Shown one piece after another: positions 1 through 9,910 of a DNA stretch of 64,000 bases (position 1 is the first letter of the stretch; every line of letters starts with the position of its first letter). Origin of the DNA: Heterohyrax brucei (lineage: Eukaryota > Chordata > Mammalia > Hyracoidea > Procaviidae); contig CM053166.1 of the NCBI GenBank assembly GCA_028571685.1, positions 65,000,111 through 65,064,110 of the forward strand, written 5' to 3'. Under the pieces are notes generated by a model. It ran no database searches. It was not told where the DNA came from and saw only the letters and a program-made list of their open reading frames with translations. The position numbers and the translations under genes were made by a program.

Positions 1-760
1 TTAATGTACAAAGTAGTTGGATAATATATTTTTTTACTGTTGTCGTAAATGTAAAATGCTGAATAATGAGATAGTCGAATGAAACTTAGGAGTGTTCTTT
101 TGCTGTTTAGTTTAACTACTTCAAAATAGTACTTTTAGGGGTCAAGCTTGAAAAAGGAAAATCAATACTTTCTTTTTGCTATCTTCTATGAACCACTGTG
201 TATTTGACTAAAAGAATTAGATTTCTTCTGATACTTTCTGTTGGCCATAGTTAATCCTAAATTGTTAACAGTTTAAAAGCCGGCAGAACCAACTGAACAA
301 CAAAGAGATTGCTTGGCTTCCTTGTCCTAAATTGGAACCTGGAAATAAAAGATATATGGTGGTCAGACTGAAGTGTGCTAGCCCTAAAAGGGAAGGTGCA
401 ATGGGAACATTATGATGAAATCTTTCTTGCTACAATACTGTTTATAATTGGTGCTTTTAGGAGAGCTGAAAACTGTTTTTTAAAAGATCTACCTAAAATG
501 AATAACTGTACACAGCAGTGAATCATCTGCTTTCTCACCTTAGTTTAAGCAGTGCATAAAGCTATCGCAGAAGGTTAATCTTTCACACCGTATTTACTTT
601 CCAGTTTAAGTGTCTTGACGAGTGGGTTTTCTTAATCTTAATTGCTGTTTCACATATTCTTGTGGATTGTTTTTCTTTTTGTATTGGCTACTTTTCTTTC
701 TGATTTGTAGGAGTTTAAAAAATATAAATCTTGGTAAATTTAAAAAAAGTATTGAAAATA
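1..760. other. Intronic sequence with no recognisable feature
   Basis: AT-rich sequence without a supported exon, RNA gene or repeat that I recognise. It is inferred to be intron of the KDM6A-like gene because that gene's exons follow downstream on the + strand. Confidence 0.5.
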
Positions 761-1166
761 CCTTCCCCAGTCTGTAGCTTATCTTTTTTTTAAAGCTTTA
801 TTGAGGTATAATGTACATAGCATAAAATTGACTTACTGTTAAGTATGCAGTTAAATCTTTTTTTAGTAAAATTTCACAGTTGTGCAGCCATTAGCACAGT
901 TTTATTTTAGAGCATTACTCCAAAGGAAACTTTGTGTCCACCCTAAGCCCGTGACAACTACTAATCAATGTCCTGTCTCTATAGGTTTACCTTTTCTGAA
1001 TATTTGATATAAATGGAGTCATACAGTATGTAACAGTTCATGACTGGCTTCTTTTACTTAGTTTATATGTTTAAGGACGATACTTCATTTATCCATTCAT
1101 CAGTTCATGGACATTTGGGTGGTTTCTACTTTTTGTCTGTTGTGAATAATGCTACTACTAACTTTC

Positions 1167-2172
1167 TTTGTTTTTTTTTCTTTATTTTTATTTAACATAA
1201 CTGAGTGAAAACGTACATTGATGTATAAATTTACATAACGACCTATATGCAGCTTCCAGTGCTCTCCCTGTCCAGTGACTGCACACTGTTCCTCTCTGCT
1301 CCCTACATGTCTCATCCTCCCAACAGCCTCCTTTCCCCTCCTCTCGGTCCACTCCCCTTCCTCCAGCCAGAGGTCAGCAAGATGATATCCTATAGATGTA
1401 TAGAACCATAAAGTGCGTCCAATATATGCTCACTCTGCATTGCCAAGTCCAGTCCATTCCTGTCCAAAGAGTGGACCTTTGTTATAATTTATGGGAAACG
1501 GCAGCATCAGGGCCGGGGGCCATGCTCTCAGAGGAACCCGAAAACCGCTGGACCATCAGTTGAGGTCTTTTACTGGAGATCTCATGATGCACCCCTTTTT
1601 ATTCTTGTGTTGCCAGTGAGACTCCTCTCTGTGAGGTCCATCGTGGTTATCACTGGTGGTGGCCGGGCAACATCCGGTTCTTCCGGTCCCAAGTCGATGT
1701 ACGCACCCACTCTTGTGGGTCTCTCTGTCTTCTAGGTTGTCTTTACCGCATGTCATTTTGGTCCTTGGTGAGCATCCGTTCCTGCTGAGTTGGGACCATT
1801 TGCTGTGTTCTCGGATGGCAACTTGGCAGCTTTTAAGACCCCAGACGCCACTCACCAATGTGGGGTGCAGAGAGCTCTCTTAGCAAAACGCTAGTTGTGA
1901 CAGTTGGCCTGGAATTCGCCTAAGAGCATGGTCCTTAGCCCCCCGCCCCAACTACTCTATCCTTACAGTATTAAGATGGAAGGAGTACTCAAGTTATGCT
2001 GAAGTCCACTTAATGTTGTTCTTGTTTCTGATGTGTGCTATCACCGCTTTCTCCCAACTAGATTTCTAGTAACTATCTAAACTAAACTTTTCCCCCCTGA
2101 CCCGCCCTCCCTCCACTCCCTTGCAGCTGTCAAAGAGTCTTGTCTTCTATACACAAGTCTGTTTTTGAGATC
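1167..2172 (-). other. L1-1 3'UTR with a G-quadruplex-type tract
   Basis: About 1 kb between the ORF2 stop and the poly(A). On the minus strand, 2092-2120 has five runs of three or more G (2118-2120, 2109-2111, 2105-2107, 2101-2103, 2092-2097) with loops of 1 to 6 bases, which fits the usual G-quadruplex rule. A second G-rich run lies near 1939-1949. G-rich polypurine tracts are known in mammalian L1 3'UTRs. The same 3'UTR family occurs as truncated copies elsewhere in the window. Confidence 0.8.
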
Positions 2173-5100
2173 TTATCGTAGAGGTCTCATATAGTATTTG
2201 TCCCTTTGTCGCTGACTACTTTCACTCAACATAATGTCTTCCAGTTGAAACCAGGTTAGGAGATGTTTCCTGGAATCATCGTTATTCTTTATCATTGCAT
2301 AGTGCTCCATTGAGTATACGTACCAGAGTTTACCTATCCATTCTTCTATTGTTGGGCATCTGGGTTGATTCCATCTTCTTGCTATCGTGGACTGTGCTGC
2401 GATAAACATTCTGGTGCATATGTCCATTGGTGTGAAAGGCCTTGATTCTGTAGGATAAATTCCAAGTCGTGGAATTACTGGGTCAAATGGTATATCGATA
2501 CCCATTTTTTTAAGGAAGCGCCAGATTGCCTTCCAAAGAGGCTGGGCCATTTTGCAACCCCACCAACAGTGTAGGAGGTTTCCACTTTCTCCGCAGCCTC
2601 TCCAGCATTTGTTGTTTTGTGTTTTCTGGATCATGGCCAATCTTGTTGGGGTGAGATGGTATCTCATTGTTGTCTTGATTTGAATTTGTTTAATAACTAA
2701 AGATCGTGAACGTGTCCTCATGTGTTTTTTGGATGCCTGGATCTCCTCTTTAGTGAAGTGTCTGTGCCTCTCCTTTGCCCATTGCTTAATTGGATGGTTT
2801 ATCTTCTTATTGATATTTTGTAGTATCTTATAGATTATGGAGATCAGGCGTCGGTCTGACATAGAGTTGCCAAATATTTTTTCCCATTCTGTGGGTGTTC
2901 TTTTAATCCTATTAATAAAGTCTTTGGATGAGCAAAAGTGTTTGATTCTGAATAGTTCCCATTTATCTATTTTCTCTTCTGTTGATCGAGCTTTCTTTGA
3001 CAGATTTTGCAGTCTGTCCTCATTGTGTATTAAAACTTCCATTGTTGTTCCTACCTTTTCTTGGATGAGCTTTATCGTTTTAGGTTTGATATTTAGGTCT
3101 TTTATCCAGCGGCAGTTGGTTTTTGCATAAGGTGTAAGATATGGATCTTGTTTCAGTTTATTGAAGATGGACAACCAATTTTGCCAGCACCATTTGTTGA
3201 AGAGATTGTTTTTACCCCAGTTTAATGTCTTGGGGCCTTTGTCAAATGTCAGCTGTTCATAGGCAGATGGTGTCATCTCTGGGTTCTCAATTCTGTTCCA
3301 TTGATCGACCTGTCTGTTCTTGTACCAGTACCACGCTATTTTGACCACTGTGGCAGTGTAGTATGTTCTAAGGTCAGGTAATGAGAGGCCTCCCAGTGTG
3401 TTCTTCTTCTTTAGTAGCACCTTACTTACCCAGGGATTCTTCCCTTTCCAAACAAAATTGGTGATTTGTTTCTCCATCTCATTAAAAAATGATGCTGGAA
3501 TTTGTATTGGGATTGCATTATATAAATAAATTGCTTTGGGTAAAATAGACATTTTCACGATGTTAAGTCTTCCTATCCATGAGCAGGGTAGGTTTTTCCA
3601 TTTATGTAAGTCTCTCTTAGGTTTTCGTAGTAAGGGCTTGTAGTTCTCTTTGTAAAGGTCTGTTGTTTCTCTGATTAGATTAATTCCTAGGTACTTTATC
3701 TTCTTAGGGGCTATCGTAAATGGTATTGATTTGATAATTTCCTCCTTAACAGTCTCGTTGTTGGTATAAAGGAATACTGCTGATTTACTTATGTTTATCT
3801 TGTATCCTGAGACTTTGCTGAACTCTTCTGTCAGTTTGAGTAGCTTACTTATAGATTCTTTGGGGTTCTCTGCATATACAATCATATCATCTGCGAACAG
3901 GGAGATTTTAACTTCCTCTTTGCCGATGCGGATGCCCTTTATTTCTTGGTCTTGTCTAATTTCTCTGGCTAGAACTGACAGCACAATGTTCAATAGGAGA
4001 GGTGAGAGTGGGGATCCTTGTCTAGTTCCTGATCTGAAGAGAAAGTCTTTCAGTCTCTCTCCATTCGGGATGATGTGGGCAATTGTCTTTGTATAAATGG
4101 CCCTTATTGTGTTGAGGAATTTGCCGTCTATGCCCATTTTGCTAAGAGTTTTTAGCATGAATGGGTGTTGGAGTTTATCAAATGCCTTTTCTGCATCAAT
4201 GGACAAAATCAGGTGATCCTTGTTTTTTTGTGTTATTTATGTGGTTAATCACATTAATTGTTTTCCTGATGTTGAACCAGCCTTACATCCCTGGTATGAA
4301 TCCCACTTGGTCATGATGGATTATTTTCTTGATATGTTGTTGTATTCTGTTGGCAAGAATTTTGTTGAAGATTTTTGCATTTAGGTTCATGAGTGATATC
4401 GGTCTGTAGTTCTCTGTCTTTGTTGGATCTTTCCCTGGCTTAGGTATCAGGGTTATGGTGGCTTCATAGAATGAGTTTGGGAGTACTCCTTCCCTTTCTG
4501 TACTGTGAAATAGTCTCAGTAGTATTGGGGATAACTCTTCTCTAAATGGTTGGTAGAATTCTGCTGTGAAGCCATCTGGGCCTGGACTTTTTTTAGTTGG
4601 CAGTGTTTTGATGACCTTTTAAATCTCTTCCTTTATGATGGATTTATTAAGTTTTTCTGCTTGACGTTGTGATAATTTGGGTAGGTGGTATGAGTCACGG
4701 AATTTGTCCATTTCCTCTAGGTTTTCCAGTTTGTTACAGTACAGTCTTTCATGGTATTCTGTTATGATGTGTTTGATTTCTGTTGCATCTGTGGTGACAA
4801 CTCCCCTCTCATTTCTAATTTGGGTTATTTGTTTCCTTTCCTGCTTTTCATTAGTAAGTTTAGCCAGTGGTTTATCAATTTTGTTGATCTTTTCAAAAAA
4901 CCAGCTTTTGGTCTTTTCAGTTGTTTTTCTATTCTTTAATTCATTTAGCTCTGCTCTAATCTTTATAATCTCATTTCTTCTGGTGCCCGAGGGGTTCCTC
5001 TGTTGTTCTCTCTCTACTTGTTCAAGCTGTAGAGTTAGTTCATTGGTTTGATTTCTTTATTCCTTCCAGATGTGTGCATTTATGGAGATAAACAGACCTC

Positions 5101-5967
5101 TGAGCACCGCTTTGGGTGTATCCCATAGGTTCTGGTAGGAAGTGTTTTCATTCTCATTGGAATCCATGAATTTCTTTAATTCATCCTTGATTTCCTCTAT
5201 AACCCATGTTTTTTGAGCAAGATGTTGTTCAGTTTCCAAGAGTTCCACTTTCTATCTATGTTTTTTCTGCTATTGATTTCAACTTTTATGGCTTTATGAT
5301 CTGAGAAGATGCTTTGCAGTAATTCAGTGGTATAGATTTTGTTGAGCATTGCATTATGGCCTATCACGTGGTCAATTCTGGAGAATGTTCCATGTGCACT
5401 GGAGAAGAAGGTGTAGTTGTCTGCTGATGGGTGGAAAGTTCTGTATATATCAGTGAGGTTTAGTTGGTTAATTGTGTCAATGAGATCTTCTGTATCTTTA
5501 CTGAGCTTTTTTCTAAGTGATCTGTCTAGTAATGAGAGTGGAGTGTTAAAGTCTCCCACTGTTATTGTGGAGTCATCTAACTCTCTTTTGAACGTAGTCA
5601 GTGTTTCTTTGACATATTTAGGTGCTCTGACATTAGGTGCATAAATATTTAATGTAGTGAAGTCTTTCTTGTGTACTGAACCTTTCAGCAATAAATAGTG
5701 TCCATCTTTGTCCATGATGGTGGATTTGACATTAAAATTGATTTTGTCTGAGATTAGAATTGCCACCCCTGCTCTTCTTTGTTCATTGTTAGCTTGATAT
5801 ATATTCTTCCATCCTTTAATTTTCAGTTTGTTCCTGTCTTAAGTCTCAAGTGAGTTTCTTGTAGACAACATATGGATGGGTCATGTGTTTTGATCCAAGG
5901 TGACACTCAATGTCTCTTTACTGGAGTATTCAGTCCATTCACATTCATGTGTTCACTGCTGCCATTG
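2173..5967 (-). pseudogene. L1-1 ORF2 (endonuclease-reverse transcriptase), broken upstream
   Basis: ORF2 encodes the L1 endonuclease, reverse transcriptase and Cys-rich C-terminal region that carry out target-primed reverse transcription. Positions 2173-4206 form one open frame of 677 codons. It begins in RT with a DAEKAFD motif, has [10 protein letters not shown], the catalytic FADD box, and near its end the zinc-knuckle-like Cys/His cluster [14 protein letters not shown]. Upstream, 5197-5766 is open for 189 codons of the endonuclease domain, with VGDFN, SRIDHV and SDHKA, the expected catalytic Asp/His sites. The very N-terminus near 5960 (NVNGLNTP) lies in a shifted frame. The frame is also lost between 4207 and 5196, with a homopolymer at 4221-4229 and an apparent stop near 4620. 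A complete protein cannot be made. Confidence 0.92.
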
Positions 5968-6382
5968 TGATATGTTTATTTTTATGTTGAGGTTTTCTCT
6001 GTTGTTCTCATTAGTCTGTTGTGGGATACTGTTTTTTGTGAGTTGATTTTTCACCTTTTTCAGAGCTGGTTTTATAGTTGTTGAGACTCGTGTGTTAGAT
6101 TTTTTGAAATGGTATGATACATCTTTGTTGTGCTTTACAGCTGCCCCTATGAACCTCCTTAATAAACTACTTATAAACCCAATTTTAATTACTACCGGTA
6201 TTGTCATCTTCGTCTCCATCTGGAAGGAGTATAACGACTCTAGTACATCCTTCCTTTTATTATGATGGCACCATAGTTTTCATGATGATCACTGGATTGC
6301 TTCTTTCCATATCAAAGCTGTGATTTACTTTGGAGCCTTCCCTAAATGAGTATTGACCAGTGTGTCATTCTAAAATATAAAG

Positions 6383-7339
6383 TTAGTGGTTTCGTTCTTC
6401 TAAGCCAAAGTCAAGAACTTGTTTCAATATTTCTTGTAGTTTGGGTTTGGTTTTTACAAAGTCTGTGAGTTTCTGTTTACCTGGGAATGCCTTAATTTCA
6501 TTTTCGTACTTGAAAGATTGTTTTGTAGGGTATATAATTCTTGATTGGAAGTTCTTCTCCTTCCAGACTTTGAATGTGTCGTACCACTGTCTCCATGCCA
6601 GCATGGTTTCTGCTGAGAAATGTCACGAGAGCCTACAGGGTTTCCCTCTCAATGTTAGTTTTGCCTTGAGTCTTGCTACCTTTAAGAGTTGCTGCTTATG
6701 TTTCATTTTGTTAAGCTTGATTATAATATGTCTTGGAGTCTTTCCTTTGAGATCTGTATTGGGTGGTGTACGATATGCATCTGAGACGTCTATATTCTCT
6801 GCCTTCATGATTTCCGGGAAGTTTTCTTTCAGCAGCTCAGCAACGATACTCTCTGTGTTCTCAGGTGTCTCACCCTATTCAGGGACTCCAATTAATCGAA
6901 GGTTGTTCCTCTTAATAGAGTCCCACATGCTTCTTAATGTTTCTTCATTTTTCTTGCTTCTTTTTTCTGATTTCTGCTCATAGACGCTGGCATCGGTAGC
7001 TCTGTTTTCCAAGCCAGAAATTCTTTTTTCCATTTATTCCGTTCTGTTTTCTTGGCTTTGCATGGAAGTTTCTATGTCTTTGATTTTCTTCTTGATCTGT
7101 TGGATTTCAGAGTACTGGTGTTCCATCAGATCGAACAACTTGCTTAATTTTTCATTTTGTTCTGCTGCATTTTGTATAAGGTCTAGAAGGGCTCTGTATA
7201 TAATTAATTTGTATTCACTTCCTGATGCTTTCATAAAAGTTTCTTCATCTGGAAAACTCCTTGGTTGCTTTGTTTGGGAGCCTTCTGAAGCCATCAGTGA
7301 TTGCTTGTATGCCACAATTGTCTGTTGTTCTTTCGGTCC
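6383..7339 (-). pseudogene. L1-1 ORF1 (RNA-binding chaperone), broken
   Basis: ORF1 of L1 makes a trimeric nucleic-acid-binding protein that coats L1 RNA. A plausible start is the Met at 7339 (MGPKEQ). The N-terminal part (7034-7339) ends in a Gln/Lys/Ile-rich heptad-like stretch typical of the coiled coil, then an in-frame stop interrupts it. Two downstream pieces, 6623-6808 (ending the RRM-like part) and 6383-6604 (C-terminal domain with the FQSRIIYPTKQSF segment), are in separate frames. The stop at 6383 corresponds to the normal ORF1 end. The span of about 319 codons is close to usual ORF1 length. The decay means it is a pseudogene. Confidence 0.88.
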
Positions 7340-8165
7340 CATGTGAGTATATAGAGGCTGGAAGAGGTACTGTGAGGATGGATTGCAAATGTTTCTGTAG
7401 GCTGTCTTCAAACGTAAAGCAAAAGGTATCTGACCAGTTCACAAGTTAGTTAGGTTTTCAGGTGTAGAGGTCCCTCTTCTCATCTGACAAAGTAAGCGCC
7501 ACTATATCCAACCCAAGATGTGATAACAAACTAGTTCAGAATGCAGCAATGCTACTGCCCTGTTGACCTCTGTGATAGGGCCTAGCCTTAGCCAACACTG
7601 TGTCGAGTACTGGTTTTGTGATAGAAAAGCGCTCTCCTGTGGGCAGGCTCTGGCTCCCAAGCTAAGAATTAGGTCCAGCTGTAGCCACCGTATCCAAGGT
7701 GGCGTTCTCCACAGAGGCATCAGACAGAGGGGCTAAAAGTGCCAAGAAGTAGTAATTCCTCTGCTTTTGTTGCAGGGCCCCCAACGTAGGCAGCAGAGTG
7801 CAAAATCACTAGTTTTCTGCCGGAGAAGTGCTGTCCCGTTTGCAGGTGCTGGCTCCCAGGCTAAGAACGAGGTCCTGCTAAAATCTTCGTACCAATATGG
7901 CATCCCGCACACTAACTGCGAGGCCCCGCACAAAGCCTGATCAGGCAGCTTCCGTCCTGAGAGCCGCAGCTAGCCAGGAGCAGGAGTCAGCGAAAGAGAG
8001 GAGGTTTTTTCCTGTGTAGTGTGAAGTCCCAATTAACAGCCGTGTGCCGTGTCCTGAGGCTGATTAGGTTATCGGAAGGCTCTGTTTGATTGTCGATTCA
8101 GGTCTTGGTTTCCAGAGGGATATAAGGAGACCTGTGCTTAGTCTGCCACTTTGACTCCGCCCCCT
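7340..8165 (-). promoter_or_regulatory. L1-1 5'UTR with two tandem ~199-bp units
   Basis: The 826 bp upstream of ORF1 should hold the internal pol II promoter of L1. Two related units are visible: CAGGCTCTGGCTCCCAAGC near 7644 and CAGGTGCTGGCTCCCAGGC near 7843 are 199 bp apart, each followed by matching sequence (AAGCTAAGAA/AGGCTAAGAA, then GTGGCGTT/ATGGCATC). The extreme 5' end has a degenerate form of the AAGATGGC (YY1-type) start common to mammalian L1s. Promoter activity is inferred from family knowledge only. Confidence 0.7.
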
Positions 8166-8364
8166 CTACTCACTTTCATGTACAAGTTTTTGTATGGATG
8201 TTTCATTTCTCTTGGTTAGATACCTAGGAGTAGAATTGCTGCGTCATAGGGTAAGCTCTTTTTGTGGAGTGATTGTACCACTTCATATGGCCACCAGTAG
8301 TGTATAGGGGTTCCTGTTTCTCCATACCTTCATCAACACCTGCATTTGTCTGCCTCAGAAACTG

Positions 8365-8432
8365 TGTGGAATGGTTCTCCCTGCCCTGTAGGGTCTGTGA
8401 GTTAGAATTCATTGATGGCAGTGGTTTTGTTT
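8365..8432 (+). mobile_element. AfroSINE, 3' fragment
   Basis: Only the 3' third is present, from TGGTTCTCCCTGCCCTGTAG to ATTGATGGCAGTGGTTTTG, inserted into the old L1. Confidence 0.7.
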
Positions 8433-8443
8433 AATGACTAGTA

Positions 8444-8640
8444 GAAAGGTCCTGTGGTGGTGTAAATGGTTTGTGCTCAACTACTAATCTAAAGGTTGTT
8501 GGTTCAAATCTACCCACTGGTAGTGTAGAGGAAAGACTTGCCAGTCTGCTTCTGTAAAGATTACAGCTAAGAAAACTCCATAGAGTGGGTCTCCTGTGTA
8601 ACATATGGGTTTGCAAGGAGTTGGAATTAAGTGGAAACAG
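8444..8640 (+). mobile_element. AfroSINE, long variant
   Basis: The tRNA-derived head has GTTTGTGCTCAACTACTAAT and GGTTCAAATCTACC (degenerate A- and B-box regions). The body carries the variant segment CTGCTTCTGTAAAGATTACA, not found in the short type, and ends in GGAGTTGGAATTAAGTGG. Confidence 0.75.
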
Positions 8641-8937
8641 ATGTTTTTAAATGACTAATGGTGTTGAGTTTCTTTCCCTAAGTTTATCTTAGCTATTTCT
8701 ATGTCTTCTCAGGTACACTGTCTTTTGAAACTCTGTCCATTTTTAATTGAATTCCTAAGGCATTCAGTTTAAGAGCTCTTTATTTTTAATATCACTTACT
8801 GGCTGTATAATTTGCAAATAGTCTTCTGTAGTCTTTGGCTTGGTCTTTACACTTTCTTGGTGTGTTTCAGAGTATGAAAGTTTCGAATTTTGTTAAGTCC
8901 CAATTTATCAGTTCTTTTATGGTTCGCTCTTTGAATA

Positions 8938-9026
8938 CTCTCGGGGTCAGTTCTACCCTGGCCCCTAGGGTCGCCATGAGTCGGATCTGACTCGTCGCCA
9001 CTTGGCTCGCTGGCTTTGGCTTTATG
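8938..9026 (+). mobile_element. AfroSINE 3' tail fragment
   Basis: Carries GGGTCGCCATGAGTCGGATC followed by an ACTTGGCTCGCTGGCTTTGG tail. The head and body are missing, so it is strongly 5'-truncated. It interrupts the old L1. Confidence 0.7.
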
Positions 9027-9242
9027 GTTTGTGATTTTGGTGTTACACCTAAGAAACCTTGGCCTTATCCAAGGTTACAAAGACTTACTACTTAATTTAT
9101 TCAGTAAAATGTGCTTCTGTGTTGTGCTTATACAGATAGCGCTGCAGTCAATCTCATAACCGTGTCTTTTAGTATTATTGTTAGTGATTCTTTGGTAAAG
9201 ATTCCTAGATGTGGGTTTGTTGGACCAAAGAACAAAAGCAAT

Positions 9243-9417
9243 CCCATTGCTGTCAAACCAAGTAACTCAGTGCTGTCAAGTCAATTCCGACTCATAGCGA
9301 CCCTGTAGGTCAGAGTAGAACTGCCCCATAGAGTTTCCAGGGAGTGCCTGCTGGATTTGAACTGCCAACCTTTTGGTTAGCAGCCATAGCACTTAACCAC
9401 TACACCACCTGGTTTCC
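9243..9417 (-). mobile_element. AfroSINE, near full length
   Basis: Reads on the minus strand from the tRNA-like head (GGAAACCAGGTGGTGTAGTG at 9417 downward) through GGGGCAGTTCTACTCTGACC to the TATGAGTCGGAATTGACTTG tail. The B-box equivalent GGCAGTTCAAATCC is recognisable. Confidence 0.85.
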
Positions 9418-9505
9418 CATTGTCCTTAAGTCAGTGCCAATTCTTAACTACCCTGTAGAGAGAGTAGAACTGCCCCATAGAATTTCTAAGGAGTACCTGT
9501 TAGGT
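9418..9505 (-). mobile_element. AfroSINE, fragment
   Basis: A second minus-strand copy follows directly: GAGTAGAACTGCCCCATAGA and AGGAGTACCTG identify the body. It lacks the head, and its tail is degenerate. Confidence 0.6.
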
Positions 9506-9726
9506 GCTAAATATTATTCCTTTGTAATTGAGCTATTTTGCATTCCTTTCAACAATGTTGGTGAGTGCTTGTTTTCCCTTGGTCTTGGTAAGAAAATATG
9601 TCAGGAGGATTTTTGCCAACCTGATAGGTGAAAAGCTGTATCTCATTGTAGTTTTAATTTGCATTTTCTTGATCATAAGTTTAGGGTATTTTGTAAGGGG
9701 GGGTGTGGGATTAAAGACTTTACTTT

Positions 9727-9910
9727 CTCTGAAGTACGTGCATATCTCTTGCCATTTTCTGTTGCATTTATTTTGCTCTTTTATGTAGTCACACTTAAAA
9801 TTTCTTATGTTTGTCCTCATTAAAGACCATTTTCTTCTTCTGAAGTATTCATGTATATCTCTTGCCATTTTCTATTGTCTTTCTTTTGCTCTTTTATATA
9901 GTCACACTTT
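9727..9910. repeat. 113-bp tandem duplication
   Basis: Two units share TCTCTTGCCATTTTCT and TTTTGCTCTTTTAT followed by TAGTCACACTT. ATCTCTTGCC of the second unit lies 113 bp after that of the first. The duplicated DNA is part of the old antisense L1 and the units have since diverged. Confidence 0.75.

Larger units (their letters stand above)
1167..8165 (-). mobile_element. Full-length antisense L1 (L1-1), 7.0 kb
   Basis: Read on the minus strand this is a complete L1: a 5' end beginning GGGGGCGGAGTCAAAGTGGC, a 0.8-kb 5'UTR, ORF1, a spacer, ORF2, a 1.0-kb 3'UTR and a poly(A) tail seen as poly(T) at 1167-1190. It is flanked by a 12-bp target duplication with one mismatch: CTACTAACTTTC at 1155-1166 and CTACTCACTTTC at 8166-8177. 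It lies inside an older antisense L1. ORF1 and the N-terminal half of ORF2 carry frameshifts and stops, so it should not be autonomous now. The long intact RT part suggests it is younger than the other L1s here, but that is inference. Confidence 0.93.

Noticed and set aside
2837-3130. Plus-strand open frames across the L1s (also 3791-4096, 4677-5051, 6441-6983, 50598-50915, 51917-52336)
   Set aside because: They are the opposite strand of L1 ORF1 and ORF2. The minus-strand frames carry the recognisable RT, endonuclease and ORF1 motifs.
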